64,000 nucleotides of DNA from CALGKJ01 sp049322695 (GCA_049322695.1 JBMORW010000020.1:36851-100850), one strand, 5' to 3'; numbered from the stretch's first letter, positions 26,933 to 36,612 are shown. Notes: generated by a model from the letters alone, not told the origin. A program made the numbers and translations.

Positions 26933-29017
26933 CTACTTGTCATTTGTTTTTTCAAAATCACAGGATTCATTCAAGCATTTATAAACGGTGCCCTTCTTCG
27001 TAATCTTTTTTACGAGATTTGTATTACACTTGGGACAATTTTCTTTAACTGGTTCATCCCAGGTCACAAAGTCACACTCAGGATATTTGTTGCATCCGTA
27101 AAACTTTCTTCCTTTTTTACTTTTTCTGAGGATTAGCTCCCCATCGCATTTTGGACATTTTATACCGGTGCTTTCAACAATTGCCTTAGTGTTTCTACAC
27201 TGCGGAAAACCGGGACATGCGAGAAACTTCCCGTATCTTCCCTGCTTATATACCATATTCCTTCCGCAGTTTTCACAAATTACATCACTTACTTCATCCT
27301 GAATCTCAATTTTTCCTATTTTATTCTCAGCTATCTTGAGCGTTCTCTCAAAAGGGAGGTAGAACTCTTTTATGACCTGTATCCAATCCTTTTCTCCCTC
27401 TTCAACATCATCCAGCTTCTTTTCCATATTGGCTGTAAACTCAGCATCAACTATATCAGTAAAATATTCCTTTAATAGACCAGTGACTTTCTCTCCCAGC
27501 TCTGTAGGAATCAGGAATTTTTTATCCCTGTCCACATAACCTCTGGCAAGTATAGTAGAAATAATAGGAGCATAGGTACTTGGCCTTCCTATTCCCTTTT
27601 CTTCTAGAGCCTTCACCAGAGTAGCTTCTGTATATCTTTGAGGAGGCTCTGTAAAGTGCTGCTTTGGCTCAAGCTTTTTAAGCTTCAGCTTTTGATTCTC
27701 ACTGAGCTCCGGAAGATTGATATCCTCATATTCGTCCTTTTCATCCTTGCCCTCAATATAAATAGTCATAAAGCCGTGGAAGCGCAGTATACTTCCTGTG
27801 GCCTTGAACAGATTATCTCCCGCAAGTATATCTACTGTTACTGTATCATATAATGCAGATTGCATCTGGCTTGCTACAAATCTCTCCCATATAAGCTTAT
27901 ACAGCTTTAATAGATCCTTTTCCAAAGAATCCTTTATGCTTTCCGGATCTCTCAACACGGATGTAGGTCTGATCGCTTCATGGGCATCCTGGACCTTCTT
28001 ACCGGTTTTTGCCTGCTTGTGCTCTCCGCCCAAATAATTCTTTCCAAACCTGCTTTCAATATATTCTGCTGTCTCTTTCTTAGCATCATCAGATACTCTT
28101 GTAGAATCAGTTCTGATATATGTTACAAGGCCTACAGTGCCTTCTCCCTTTATATCTATCCCCTCATACAGCTGCTGTGCCAGCATCATAGTCTTTTTTG
28201 TTGTAAAGCCCAGCTTTTTATATGCTTCTTGCTGCAGGCTGCTTGTTGTAAAAGGTAAAGGAGCGTTTCTTTTTTTCTCACCCTTCTTTATTTTATGGAC
28301 TGTAAATTCTTTGCCCTCTAATTCTGCCAACAGCTTATTCATTTCACTTTCGCTGTTGATTTCAATCTTTTCATTTGTGGTACCATAATACTTTGCTTCA
28401 AGAGACTTTTTGTTCTTATTCTCCATAAGCTTTGCAGTAAGAGTCCAGTATTCTTTAGGTTCAAAAGCATTAATCTCATCTTCTCTGTCACATATCAGCC
28501 TTACAGCAACAGATTGAACTCTACCTGCACTTAGGCCCTTCTTTATTTTTTTCCATAAAAGAGGGCTGATCTTATAACCTACCAGCCTATCCAATACTCT
28601 CCTGGCCTGCTGTGCATCTACCAAATGCATATTGAGCTTTCGAGGATTTTTTATTGCATTGGTAACAGCAGTTTTGGTAATTTCATTAAACTCAATCCTT
28701 GAAACCTTGTTCATATCCAAGTCCAGTATATGAGCAAGATGCCAGGAAATAGCCTCACCCTCTCTGTCAGGGTCAGTCGCAAGGTATATCTTATCGCAGT
28801 TTTTTGCTTCCTTTTTGAGCTTTTCCGTAATGGGTCCTTTTCCCCTTATTGTAATATACTTCGGCTCAAAATTGTTCTCAGTGTCGATTCCCAGTTGGCT
28901 CTTGGGAAGATCTCTGATATGCCCCATAGATGCTTCTACCTTATATCCGGAGCTTAAAAACTTTTTAATTGTTTTCACTTTTGCAGGTGACTCCACTATA
29001 ACTAAAGTTGTTTTCAA
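26933..29017 (-). CDS. topA: DNA topoisomerase I
   Basis: Type IA enzyme that relaxes negative supercoils. The N-terminal Toprim domain has LVIVESPAKVKTIKKFL and ATDPDREGEAISWHLA; the catalytic Tyr is in TYIRTDSTRVS. The C-terminus carries three four-Cys zinc ribbons (CENCGRN..., CPKCDGEL..., CPKCNTN...). About 694 residues. A TTG start at 29017 is preferred, because GAGGTG lies six bases upstream and the N-terminus then matches the family; a GTG at 29026 overlaps that site. Confidence 0.97.
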   Translation of the reverse strand: MKTTLVIVESPAKVKTIKKFLSSGYKVEASMGHIRDLPKSQLGIDTENNFEPKYITIRGKGPITEKLKKEAKNCDKIYLATDPDREGEAISWHLAHILDLDMNKVSRIEFNEITKTAVTNAIKNPRKLNMHLVDAQQARRVLDRLVGYKISPLLWKKIKKGLSAGRVQSVAVRLICDREDEINAFEPKEYWTLTAKLMENKNKKSLEAKYYGTTNEKIEINSESEMNKLLAELEGKEFTVHKIKKGEKKRNAPLPFTTSSLQQEAYKKLGFTTKKTMMLAQQLYEGIDIKGEGTVGLVTYIRTDSTRVSDDAKKETAEYIESRFGKNYLGGEHKQAKTGKKVQDAHEAIRPTSVLRDPESIKDSLEKDLLKLYKLIWERFVASQMQSALYDTVTVDILAGDNLFKATGSILRFHGFMTIYIEGKDEKDEYEDINLPELSENQKLKLKKLEPKQHFTEPPQRYTEATLVKALEEKGIGRPSTYAPIISTILARGYVDRDKKFLIPTELGEKVTGLLKEYFTDIVDAEFTANMEKKLDDVEEGEKDWIQVIKEFYLPFERTLKIAENKIGKIEIQDEVSDVICENCGRNMVYKQGRYGKFLACPGFPQCRNTKAIVESTGIKCPKCDGELILRKSKKGRKFYGCNKYPECDFVTWDEPVKENCPKCNTNLVKKITKKGTVYKCLNESCDFEKTNDK

Positions 29018-29104
29018 CCGTTTCACCTCGTTTTAAAAATTCAACTAGTATTATAACAGAACATTTCAAAATTTTCCAATACACAATTTTATATTTTTTG
29101 AATA

Positions 29105-30196
29105 TTATGTTTCTGTATTTAAATAGTATGTACCATTTGCCTGAATTATAAGCCCTTTTATTTCCATCATTGTAATTGCAGACATCAGTGATTTTGTTTC
29201 TATTCCGGTAATTCTTATTATTTCTTCAATGCTTCTGCCAATATCTTTTATGCAGCTTAGAACAGTCGCTTCTTCCAAACTTATATTTTCCATTAACATG
29301 TTATTATTCTTAGTATTATCCGATTTTATTATATTCAGTTCTTCAATAATATCTTCCACACAGTCAACCAGCTTTGCGCCATTTTTGATTAGATTATTGG
29401 TACCCTTACTGTTAGGCGAGTTTATGCTGCCGGGTACTGCAAACACATCTCGTCCTTGATCAAGTGCAAAGTCGGTAGTAATGAGAGTTCCGCTTTTTAA
29501 ACCCGCTTCAACAACTATTATTGCTTTACTCATTCCGCTTACTATCCTGTTTCTCGCAGGAAAAAATTCCGGCCTTGCTTCAAATGAAATCGGATATTCA
29601 GATACAACCGCACCATTTTTTATTATATCCTTACATAATGAGAGACCGGTTCGCGGGTATACATGCATTAAGCCGCAGCCGAAAACTGCTATGGTTCTGC
29701 CGCCTGCCTTTAAAGCGCCTCTATGAGCTGCAGAATCAATGCCTAATGCCATACCGCTTATTATTGTGACACCCTCGCAGGCTAACTGGTATGCGAGCTT
29801 TTCGGCAGTTTTTAAGCCGTACTCACTGGCTTTTCTTGAGCCTATTATTGCTACCGAAAGATTATCTTCCTTCTTTATTTTCCCTCTTGCATACAATACC
29901 AGAGGTGGGTCGTAAATAGATTTGAGATTTTCCGGATAGTCTGTATCATTATATATATGGATGTCAATACCATGCTCCTTTACACATCTCATATAGCTGT
30001 TGATTTTTTCGATGTTTTTATTATTACCTATAGTATTTGCCTGTTCAGCAGTAACTACACCGGATTTTATCAAATCATCATAACTGCTTTCGAATACAGC
30101 TTCAGCGCTGCCAAAGTATTTTACCAATGCCATGCTGCTTTTTGCCCCTATTCCGGGCAAGCTTGTAAGCCAGACCGAAAATTTTTTATCACTCAT
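29105..30196 (-). CDS. dprA: DNA-processing protein DprA (Smf)
   Basis: Loads RecA onto incoming single-stranded DNA during transformation. N-terminal helix-hairpin-helix region (WLTSLPGIGAKSSMALVKYF), then the Rossmann core with GSRKASEYG, TIISGMALGIDSAAHRGAL, and FPARNRIVSGMSKAIIVVEA, and a C-terminal winged helix (about residues 300-360). 363 residues from the ATG at 30196, which has GGGTG five bases upstream; an in-frame ATG 12 bases earlier overlaps that site. Gene order dprA-topA is conserved in Firmicutes. Confidence 0.95.
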   Translation of the reverse strand: MSDKKFSVWLTSLPGIGAKSSMALVKYFGSAEAVFESSYDDLIKSGVVTAEQANTIGNNKNIEKINSYMRCVKEHGIDIHIYNDTDYPENLKSIYDPPLVLYARGKIKKEDNLSVAIIGSRKASEYGLKTAEKLAYQLACEGVTIISGMALGIDSAAHRGALKAGGRTIAVFGCGLMHVYPRTGLSLCKDIIKNGAVVSEYPISFEARPEFFPARNRIVSGMSKAIIVVEAGLKSGTLITTDFALDQGRDVFAVPGSINSPNSKGTNNLIKNGAKLVDCVEDIIEELNIIKSDNTKNNNMLMENISLEEATVLSCIKDIGRSIEEIIRITGIETKSLMSAITMMEIKGLIIQANGTYYLNTET

Positions 30197-30350
30197 TCTA
30201 TCACCCATCTATTTTCTTTATGTTAATTTTTAACTTGAAATCTTAATAATATTGTCAACTGATAATAATACATCTGTAATATTTTTAAGCTATTATTTAA
30301 ATTAGTCAACGATTAACCATAATTACAGACAAAATAATTTTTCCCCCTCC

Positions 30351-30373
30351 AAAAAACCGGCATTATATGCCGG
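30351..30373 (-). terminator. Intrinsic terminator after the HD-GYP gene
   Basis: A 7-bp GC-rich stem (CCGGCAT/ATGCCGG, loop TAT) is followed on the minus strand by six T. T-rich flanks on both sides would let it act in both directions. It lies 16 bases after the stop of the phosphodiesterase gene. Confidence 0.88.
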
Positions 30374-30388
30374 CTTTTTTTAGGTATT

Positions 30389-31519
30389 CTAAGTACATTC
30401 GAACTCATCCTTATAACTGTCTCTGATAACTACGAAATCATCCAGGTTGTCCAAAAAGACTTGCGTAAGCAGCGGATCAAACTGCTGTCCCTTTTCCTCA
30501 ATAAACATATTAACTATTCTGTCCAGCTCCCATGCCTTCTTATAGCACCTATCGCTGCCGAGAGCGTCAAACACATCTGCTATTGCTGATATTCTTCCGT
30601 ATATATGTATCTGGTCTCCCTTTAACTGCTGAGGATAACCAAGTCCATTCCATTTTTCATGATGCTGGTGTGCAATTATGGATGATGCCCTTACTATTTC
30701 CCTGCCTGAATTTTTCAATATGCTGTAGCCCATGGAGGTATGGGATTTCATCACCTCAAACTCTTCTGGCGTAAGCTTTCCCGGTTTCTTCAGTATTTCA
30801 TCAGGAATACCAACTTTGCCTATATCATGCATTGGTGATGCAACCTTTATTAGCTCTGCTTCATTCTCAGTCATACCGGCCTTCAATGCCAAAAGCTTTG
30901 AATACTCGGCAACTCTTTTTACATGGTTGCCTGTTTCCTTTGACCTGCTTTCACCAACCTCAGCCATAAGAAATATTATCTCCTTTTGTGTTTTTTCTAT
31001 TTCGTCATTCAGAATTGCTGCCTCCAATGATTTGCTTGCATAGGTGGCTGCAATTCCGAAATATTCAAGATCCTTATCTGTAAAGCATTTGGATTCCGTC
31101 ATTTTGTTTACTGCCTGCAGAGCTCCTATTACTTCACCGGAGCTGCTGAATAATGGTATACACATATTTGACTGAGTTCTATAGCCTGTCTGCTTGTCCA
31201 CCTCTTTATTAAAGAGCTCTTCATTATAAGCATCATTTGTAAAAAAGGACTTCCCCGTAGTAATTGTATAGCCAACAATACCTGCATTTGCCGGTACTCT
31301 AATGGTTCCTACTCCATGGGCAACCTTAGTCCATAATTCATTGTACTCCCTATCATACATCCACATGGTGCATCTGTCAGACTGTATGAGATCTCTGCCC
31401 ATATCAGCTATAAGCATAAGTATGTTGTCCATTTTTCTTTCATTTGCAATTTTGGATGCATAGCCGAATATCAGCTTAAGTATCTGGTCAACAGTAAGAT
31501 TCTCCTGACTGTTTATCAT
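30389..31519 (-). CDS. GAF and HD-GYP domain phosphodiesterase (probable cyclic-di-GMP hydrolase)
   Basis: About 376 residues. The N-terminal half is a GAF sensor domain (about 30-170: CTMWMYDREYNELWTKVAHG, and GIVGYTITTGKSFF). The C-terminal half is an HD-GYP domain: metal-binding HD in SPMHDIGKVGIPDEIL, then HHEKWNGLGYPQQLKG, which keeps the GYP triplet. HD-GYP enzymes degrade cyclic-di-GMP, which would favour motility. The start at 31519 follows GGGGGTGG; an in-frame ATG at 31537 lies upstream of that site. It is last in an operon with the zinc-ribbon and DUF1232 genes. The ligand of the GAF domain is unknown. Confidence 0.88.
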   Translation of the reverse strand: MINSQENLTVDQILKLIFGYASKIANERKMDNILMLIADMGRDLIQSDRCTMWMYDREYNELWTKVAHGVGTIRVPANAGIVGYTITTGKSFFTNDAYNEELFNKEVDKQTGYRTQSNMCIPLFSSSGEVIGALQAVNKMTESKCFTDKDLEYFGIAATYASKSLEAAILNDEIEKTQKEIIFLMAEVGESRSKETGNHVKRVAEYSKLLALKAGMTENEAELIKVASPMHDIGKVGIPDEILKKPGKLTPEEFEVMKSHTSMGYSILKNSGREIVRASSIIAHQHHEKWNGLGYPQQLKGDQIHIYGRISAIADVFDALGSDRCYKKAWELDRIVNMFIEEKGQQFDPLLTQVFLDNLDDFVVIRDSYKDEFECT

Positions 31520-31549
31520 CAAAATCCACCCCCACATTGATTATGAACA

Positions 31550-31720
31550 CTATTTGAGAAGACTTTCTATAGCCTTAGCAATTTTGGCTGCAGTAGCTGA
31601 GTATTTGTCACCCCTGCACTGGTAACAGTACTCAATATCCTTTGGTAAGACTGATTCAGACTTGTACTCAAATTGCTTTCTGCATTTTTTACATATTCTG
31701 ATATCTTTTTTTTCCGGCAT
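31550..31720 (-). CDS. Small zinc-ribbon protein (56 aa)
   Basis: Short ORF starting MPEKKDIRICKKCRKQ and ending KAIESLLK. Two Cys pairs, CKKC near residue 10 and CYQC near residue 32, form a likely four-Cys zinc site; the C-terminal part is a short helix. GGAG lies at a normal distance before the ATG, the gene begins 17 bases after the DUF1232 gene and ends 30 bases before the HD-GYP start. No specific function can be assigned. Spacing, ribosome site and paired Cys make it a real gene. Confidence 0.75.
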   Translation of the reverse strand: MPEKKDIRICKKCRKQFEYKSESVLPKDIEYCYQCRGDKYSATAAKIAKAIESLLK

Positions 31721-31737
31721 GCTATCACACTCCGTTT

Positions 31738-32160
31738 CTATTTCTTCATCCTTCTCAAAGCAAGCTTCGTATAGTTGACCAATAGCTTTGCACCGTTTGA
31801 GACCAGCTTTACCGAGCCTTTTCCAAAGCCTTTCAGCGTTTCACGTACCAATAACTCATCACTGTCTATCTCATCCTTAGTAATACCACATTCAACTAAT
31901 ACTGCATCTGATTTTTCCTGTGGTAATATTTTTAAAACCCTTCTGATGCATATGAGCATTACAAGAAGATTGTCCAGCTGTCCGGCTACAGGAATTATCC
32001 CAGGCACCAAATCTACGGGAGATATGTTATATGCAATTCCCAAGGAAAGTATGCCCTTGCTTTTTACACTTACTTCCCTATCCTTATACAGCATATAAAG
32101 CATTTTGGAATACTTTGGAATCCTCTTTATCAACTCGCCGATATCATTATTTTCATTCAT
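31738..32160 (-). CDS. DUF1232 (YkvA-type) membrane-associated protein
   Basis: 140 residues with the DUF1232 core: KSKGILSLGIAYNISPVDLV then PGIIPVAGQLDNLLVMLI, which forms a short hydrophobic helical pair. The C-terminal half is charged and helical. The function of this family is not established. It is first in a three-gene operon ending with the HD-GYP phosphodiesterase. Confidence 0.82.
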   Translation of the reverse strand: MNENNDIGELIKRIPKYSKMLYMLYKDREVSVKSKGILSLGIAYNISPVDLVPGIIPVAGQLDNLLVMLICIRRVLKILPQEKSDAVLVECGITKDEIDSDELLVRETLKGFGKGSVKLVSNGAKLLVNYTKLALRRMKK

Positions 32161-32191
32161 TCTGGAACCCTCATTGTTTCATTTTATAATA

Positions 32192-32220
32192 ATTATACTC
32201 CAAGTACTGATATACATAAA
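32192..32220 (-). promoter_or_regulatory. Candidate sigma-A promoter for the DUF1232 operon
   Basis: Minus strand TTTATG (32220-32215), 17 bases, TATAAT (32197-32192). The -10 is perfect and the -35 is weak. It lies about 30 bases upstream of the ATG. Confidence 0.5.
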
Positions 32221-32243
32221 CATTTTTTCAAATTTTGACAGAT

Positions 32244-33776
32244 TTATAACGTATATTTCCTGTCTAAGCTTCTGTATTGTATCGCTTCAGCTATATGATT
32301 CATTTCTATTTGCTCCCTGCCTTCGAGATCTGCAATGGTCCTTGCCACCTTAAGTATTCTGTTGTATGCTCTTGCACTCATATTAAAGCGTTCAAAGGCA
32401 GCCTTCAATAAACCCTTTTCCTTCTTGCCTATGCTGCAATACTTTTGCATGTGCTTGGATTTTAACTGTGAATTAAAATAAATGCCGTCTTTACTGTACC
32501 TTTCCAGCTGCATCTTCCTTGCATTGTTTATCCTTTTCTTAATGGACTTTGAGCTCTCAGTATGACCTTCGCCTGCAATTTCATTAAACTTCACTGGATT
32601 TACTTCAATATGAAGGTCAATTCTGTCAAGAAGCGGTCCGGATATTTTATTCATATAGTTTTTAATCTGTGATGCAGAGCAGCTGCACCTGTTGGATTCA
32701 TCTCCAAAAAAACCGCATGGACACGGATTTACCGAAGCTACCAGAATAAATTTTGCAGGATATGTTATTGTACCGTTAACTCTTGAAATAGTGACACTCT
32801 CATCCTCAAGGGGCTGCCTCAATACCTCAAGTACACTTTTAGGAAACTCCGGCATCTCATCCAGAAACAAAATTCCATAATGGGATAAAGAAACCTCCCC
32901 CGGGTGCGGGATTCTACCACCACCTATAAGAGACGCACTTGAAAGTGTATGATGAGGAGCCCTAAAAGGTCTTTTGGTTATTAGTGAGCTTCTGTCCTTA
33001 AGCAGTCCTGAAATACTGTATATTTTGGTAACCTCCAGGCACTCTTCGAATGACATATCTGGCAGTATTGATGGCAGCCTTCTGGCGAGCATTGTTTTTC
33101 CAGAGCCCGGAGGACCTATCATTATCACATTATGCCCTCCCGCTGCAGCTATTTCCAATGCTCTTTTAACTATTTCCTGTCCCTTTACATCTTCAAAATC
33201 ATCCTCATGTACATCAATATCCTGAAAAAATACATTTATATCTACCTTATGGGGTTTTATATATTTTGAACCGTTCAGGAAGTCTACCATTTCCCTTACA
33301 GATTCCACGGGATATACTTCCATCTCTTTTATTAATGCAGCTTCATCGGCATTATCCTTCGATAGTACTACCTTTTTATATCCGTTTTTCAGGAGTTCCA
33401 TACACATAGGCAATATACCGTTTATCCCCTTAACAGTACCGTCCAGGGAAAGCTCACCCAAAAAAGCAATACTGGCTACTTCTGCATTCTCTATGAACAT
33501 ACTGGCGCTTAGTATCCCAACTGCAATGGCAAGATCAAAAATAGAGCCTTCCTTCTTAACATCTGCAGGTGCAAGATTTACAGTAATTCTTTTTTGAGGA
33601 AACTGCAGCTCAGAATTTTTTATAGCTGCTCTGATTCTCTCTCTGGACTCTCTTATGGCAGTATCAGGCAGGCCAACAATATCAAAACCGGGTAAACCAT
33701 TGGAAAGATCCACCTCGACATCTACAACAAAGCCGTTAATCCCGACAATAGCACAGGTTTTTGTCTTATGTATCAT
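32244..33776 (-). CDS. comM: YifB/ComM-family Mg-chelatase-like AAA ATPase
   Basis: 510 residues. An N-terminal Lon-type fold (GLPGFDIVGLPDTAIRESRE) precedes the AAA core with Walker A MIGPPGSGKTMLARRLPSIL, then the helix 2 insert AFRAPHHTLSSASLIGGG and Walker B GILFLDEMPEF. A Cys cluster CPCGFFGDESNRCSCS is typical of the family. ComM is a branch-migration helicase in natural transformation in Gram-negatives; the role in Clostridia is less certain. dprA nearby makes a DNA-uptake or recombination role reasonable. Confidence 0.9.
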   Translation of the reverse strand: MIHKTKTCAIVGINGFVVDVEVDLSNGLPGFDIVGLPDTAIRESRERIRAAIKNSELQFPQKRITVNLAPADVKKEGSIFDLAIAVGILSASMFIENAEVASIAFLGELSLDGTVKGINGILPMCMELLKNGYKKVVLSKDNADEAALIKEMEVYPVESVREMVDFLNGSKYIKPHKVDINVFFQDIDVHEDDFEDVKGQEIVKRALEIAAAGGHNVIMIGPPGSGKTMLARRLPSILPDMSFEECLEVTKIYSISGLLKDRSSLITKRPFRAPHHTLSSASLIGGGRIPHPGEVSLSHYGILFLDEMPEFPKSVLEVLRQPLEDESVTISRVNGTITYPAKFILVASVNPCPCGFFGDESNRCSCSASQIKNYMNKISGPLLDRIDLHIEVNPVKFNEIAGEGHTESSKSIKKRINNARKMQLERYSKDGIYFNSQLKSKHMQKYCSIGKKEKGLLKAAFERFNMSARAYNRILKVARTIADLEGREQIEMNHIAEAIQYRSLDRKYTL

Positions 33777-33798
33777 ATAATCACCTTTTTCATTAAGT

Positions 33799-33827
33799 TT
33801 GATAGCTAATTCTACACATTACGTCAA
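33799..33827 (-). promoter_or_regulatory. Candidate promoter of the YifB/ComM gene
   Basis: Minus strand TTGACG (33827-33822), 17 bases, TATCAA (33804-33799). The -35 is good and the -10 is weak. It is divergent from the acetyltransferase promoter about 60 bases away. Confidence 0.45.
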
Positions 33828-33884
33828 TAATCCTTCTTTTTTGTCATTTTTAATTACATGTATATTATTATTCAATATTGTCAT

Positions 33885-33911
33885 TTGACTGGCCATAAGC
33901 TATGATATAAT
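33885..33911 (+). promoter_or_regulatory. Extended -10 promoter for the acetyltransferase
   Basis: TTGACT (33885-33890), 15-base spacer, TATAAT (33906-33911), with TGA directly before the -10. The short spacer is compensated by the extended -10 motif. Confidence 0.6.
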
Positions 33912-33948
33912 AAGTAGTGTAAATATCTATTTCAAGGGGGTTAACAAC

Positions 33949-34503
33949 ATGCTGAAAGGAAAGAAAGTTATACTGAGAACCATAAGAGAAAGTGACTTGG
34001 ATGAATTTTTTAGCTTGGATACGGATATATCGGAAAGAGGAGAATATGATGCATATTTCATACATTCTGAACCCAGATTCAAGAGTGATTTTAGAGAAAC
34101 TGGCTTTTGGAAGGAAGACTTCGGAACTATGCTTGTTACCTCTATTGACGGAAGGACACTGGGAATTATCTCATATTTCAAAGGATTGAAATACGCCGAA
34201 GGCTTTGAAATAGGGTATAAGATATTCAAACGGGAAGACAGAGGAAAGGGCTACATGACTGAGGCTTTAAAGCTATTCACCTCCTTCATGTTCGCAAACA
34301 GACCTATTGCAAGGATGTCAGTCAATATGCTCACTGAGAATATTGCAAGCAGGAAACTTGCAGAAAAATGCGGTTATAAGCATGAGGGCATAATGAGAAA
34401 GGCAGTATTTTGCAGAGGCAGATACTATGACCTGAATCTAATGTCAATACTTCGAGAAGAATGTACACCACTTCCCGAGCTTCTGGAATCTCTTAATCAG
34501 TAA
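33949..34503 (+). CDS. GNAT-family N-acetyltransferase (RimJ/RimL type)
   Basis: 184 residues on the plus strand, opposite to its neighbours. The GNAT fold is clear: KGKKVILRTIRESDLDEFF at the start, the acetyl-CoA loop REDRGKGYMTEALKLFTSF (R/Q-x-x-G-x-G/A type), and the late NIASRKLAEKCGYKHEGIMR, typical of RimJ/RimL and spermidine or amino-glycoside-like transferases. AAGGGGG precedes the ATG. The substrate cannot be told. Confidence 0.88.
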   Translation: MLKGKKVILRTIRESDLDEFFSLDTDISERGEYDAYFIHSEPRFKSDFRETGFWKEDFGTMLVTSIDGRTLGIISYFKGLKYAEGFEIGYKIFKREDRGKGYMTEALKLFTSFMFANRPIARMSVNMLTENIASRKLAEKCGYKHEGIMRKAVFCRGRYYDLNLMSILREECTPLPELLESLNQ

Positions 34504-34515
34504 TCAAAATACATA

Positions 34516-34546
34516 GAGCACTAAATCATTCTTTGATTTAGTGCTC
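34516..34546 (+). terminator. Stem-loop after the acetyltransferase gene
   Basis: Perfect 13-bp inverted repeat (GAGCACTAAATCA and its complement, loop TTCTT) 13 bases after the stop. The following bases are AAAAATTATC, not a U-run, so termination efficiency is doubtful. The remaining convergent gap to 34678 shows only an AT-rich imperfect inverted repeat near 34630. Confidence 0.5.
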
Positions 34547-34677
34547 AAAAATTATCTTAACTCATAGCTGCGGTTTATTTTTCAGGCAGCTTCACACTGC
34601 AGTACTATCCATGTATATTTTGCGCAAAATTTTAATTTTGTGTAATATTAGTGTCCACATAATATAATTTTAAAGAA

Positions 34678-36612
34678 TCAACTGTTTATAATGGCGCTTA
34701 CTTCATTAAAATAATCAGTATCCTTATGCCCCTTTATAACTATGTCAGGTATTATTCCCTTTCCGTTTACGCTTTTGCCTTCAATGCTCCAGTAAAAGCT
34801 AACCAGAAAAATAGCATACTTTTTCTCCCTGTTGTCGAATATATATTGTCCAACGCCCTTACCAGTTGTCTTCTGTCCTACTATATATACATTATCAAGC
34901 TTATCCTTTAATCCGAGTGCCAGCAGCTCTGAGCTGCTGGCTGAATTTTCATTGACCAATACAATTATCCGATTGAAGCCGAAGCTTGAAGCATCTGACT
35001 TATACAGCTCCTTGCTTCCGTCTCTGTAAGTCACTGTGCTTACAGTACACTCAGGCAGCAGAGCATCTAGTATCTGATTGCTTGCTTCTGTATATCCTCC
35101 GGTATTATCTCTGAGGTCTATTATTAAGTTTTTTTCATCCTTATTATATATTTTCTTAATTTCACTTTTAAAATCATAGCCTACGCTGGTATTGAACATC
35201 CCTATTCTTGCATAATAGGTATTATTATCCCACTTTACAAAGGACAGTTGGTCCTCTGTTTCTTCGTTAATCAACTCATCATAATATTCATCATAAATAA
35301 AAAATGAAAAATAGTCTTCATTTATTCTTATAGAGTTCAAGTAGTCATAAATCTCCATATATGTTACATTATCCTTACGTGCGAAGCTTTTTGATTTTTC
35401 TTCAAAATCCTCAACTCTATCAAGATAAAGATAGTTACTTCTGACAAAGCTTACTATTCTTTGACCCTCAGGCAGCTTTGTGTCTTCAAGGGCCTTGGTA
35501 AGCTCTTCTGCAGCCTTGCTTTCTTTATCAAGTATCATAGCCTTTTTTGCAGCATTCATACCATTGTCATAATCCTGAATAAAATAGTAGCTCCAGCCTA
35601 AGTAAGTCCAGACTGCACTGTTTTCGGGGTTGACTTCCAGTACTTTTTTATAATAGTCAATTGACTCCTCATACTTGTATAATGCAGTGTAGCTATCTGC
35701 AATATACCACAGTATGTCTTCATCATCAGGGAATATTCTCAGTGCCTCCATTCCAGCATCTATACATTCCTTATATGACTGCATTCTATACAGTAATGAA
35801 AGCTTGGTCAGAAAAGCATCCAAAAACCCGTTATCAAGTCCAGTAGCCTTGTTGATAGCAGTTAAAGCCTCCTCATACCTTTCACTTCTCATATGAGCTA
35901 TACCTTTTACATAATATGCATCTGCATTTACAGGGTTTCTGTCTATGACTTCAACTGTACTTTGTACAGCATCGCTGTATCTCTCTAATTCTATCAGTAT
36001 TCTTGCCTTCCATAAATATGCATCGTCATACCTGTTGTCTATTTTTATTGCTTCATCGCAGGCAAGCTCTGCCTCTCTAAAGCTTTCCAAGTAATACAGG
36101 GCAATGGCTCTACCCAAAAGATACTCCTTGTTCCTGTCACTTCCTGCAATTGCACTGTTGTAGCTCTCCAATGCTTCCTCATATCTACTGAGATTCAGCA
36201 GCGCGTCCCCTTTGTGATAATGAGCAAAGTCATTATGCTTGTCTCTGCTTATAGCCTCATCAAAAGAAATTATTGCTTCTTCATATTTCCCCATATTGCT
36301 TTGCGATAATCCTTTATTGGCATAGGCCATAACCATATCCGGGTCAATCCTTAATGCCTCTTCACAATATTCTAAAGCTTCCTCAGACCTATCCATAAAA
36401 GTAAGAGCGGCAGCAATATTGTTGTAGGCTGTAGCATTCTCCCTATCTGCTTCAATAGCCTTTTTATAATATTCTATAGCCTTCTCATACATTTGCTTAC
36501 TGAAATATTCATCGCCTGTGTTAATCATTTCCTGTGAAATGGAGTCTTCCAACAGACCACAGCCTGATAATGCTAGAAATGACACAATTAATATAAGTAA
36601 TAGCTTCTTCAT
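34678..36612 (-). CDS. TPR-repeat lipoprotein with C-terminal S41 (Ctp-type) protease domain
   Basis: 644 residues. The signal peptide ends in a lipobox, LSGC, so the protein is probably tethered outside the membrane. At least nine TPR repeats follow (about residues 30-380), for example YEKAIEYYKKAIEADRENAT. The C-terminal 200 residues resemble S41 proteases: LIIDLRDNTGG, the Ser cluster NENSASSSELLALG (about 555-565) and Lys585 in TTGKGVG. No PDZ domain is visible, unlike CtpA. It probably cleaves or senses an envelope partner bound by the TPRs; this is inferred. Confidence 0.85.
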   Translation of the reverse strand: MKKLLLILIVSFLALSGCGLLEDSISQEMINTGDEYFSKQMYEKAIEYYKKAIEADRENATAYNNIAAALTFMDRSEEALEYCEEALRIDPDMVMAYANKGLSQSNMGKYEEAIISFDEAISRDKHNDFAHYHKGDALLNLSRYEEALESYNSAIAGSDRNKEYLLGRAIALYYLESFREAELACDEAIKIDNRYDDAYLWKARILIELERYSDAVQSTVEVIDRNPVNADAYYVKGIAHMRSERYEEALTAINKATGLDNGFLDAFLTKLSLLYRMQSYKECIDAGMEALRIFPDDEDILWYIADSYTALYKYEESIDYYKKVLEVNPENSAVWTYLGWSYYFIQDYDNGMNAAKKAMILDKESKAAEELTKALEDTKLPEGQRIVSFVRSNYLYLDRVEDFEEKSKSFARKDNVTYMEIYDYLNSIRINEDYFSFFIYDEYYDELINEETEDQLSFVKWDNNTYYARIGMFNTSVGYDFKSEIKKIYNKDEKNLIIDLRDNTGGYTEASNQILDALLPECTVSTVTYRDGSKELYKSDASSFGFNRIIVLVNENSASSSELLALGLKDKLDNVYIVGQKTTGKGVGQYIFDNREKKYAIFLVSFYWSIEGKSVNGKGIIPDIVIKGHKDTDYFNEVSAIINS

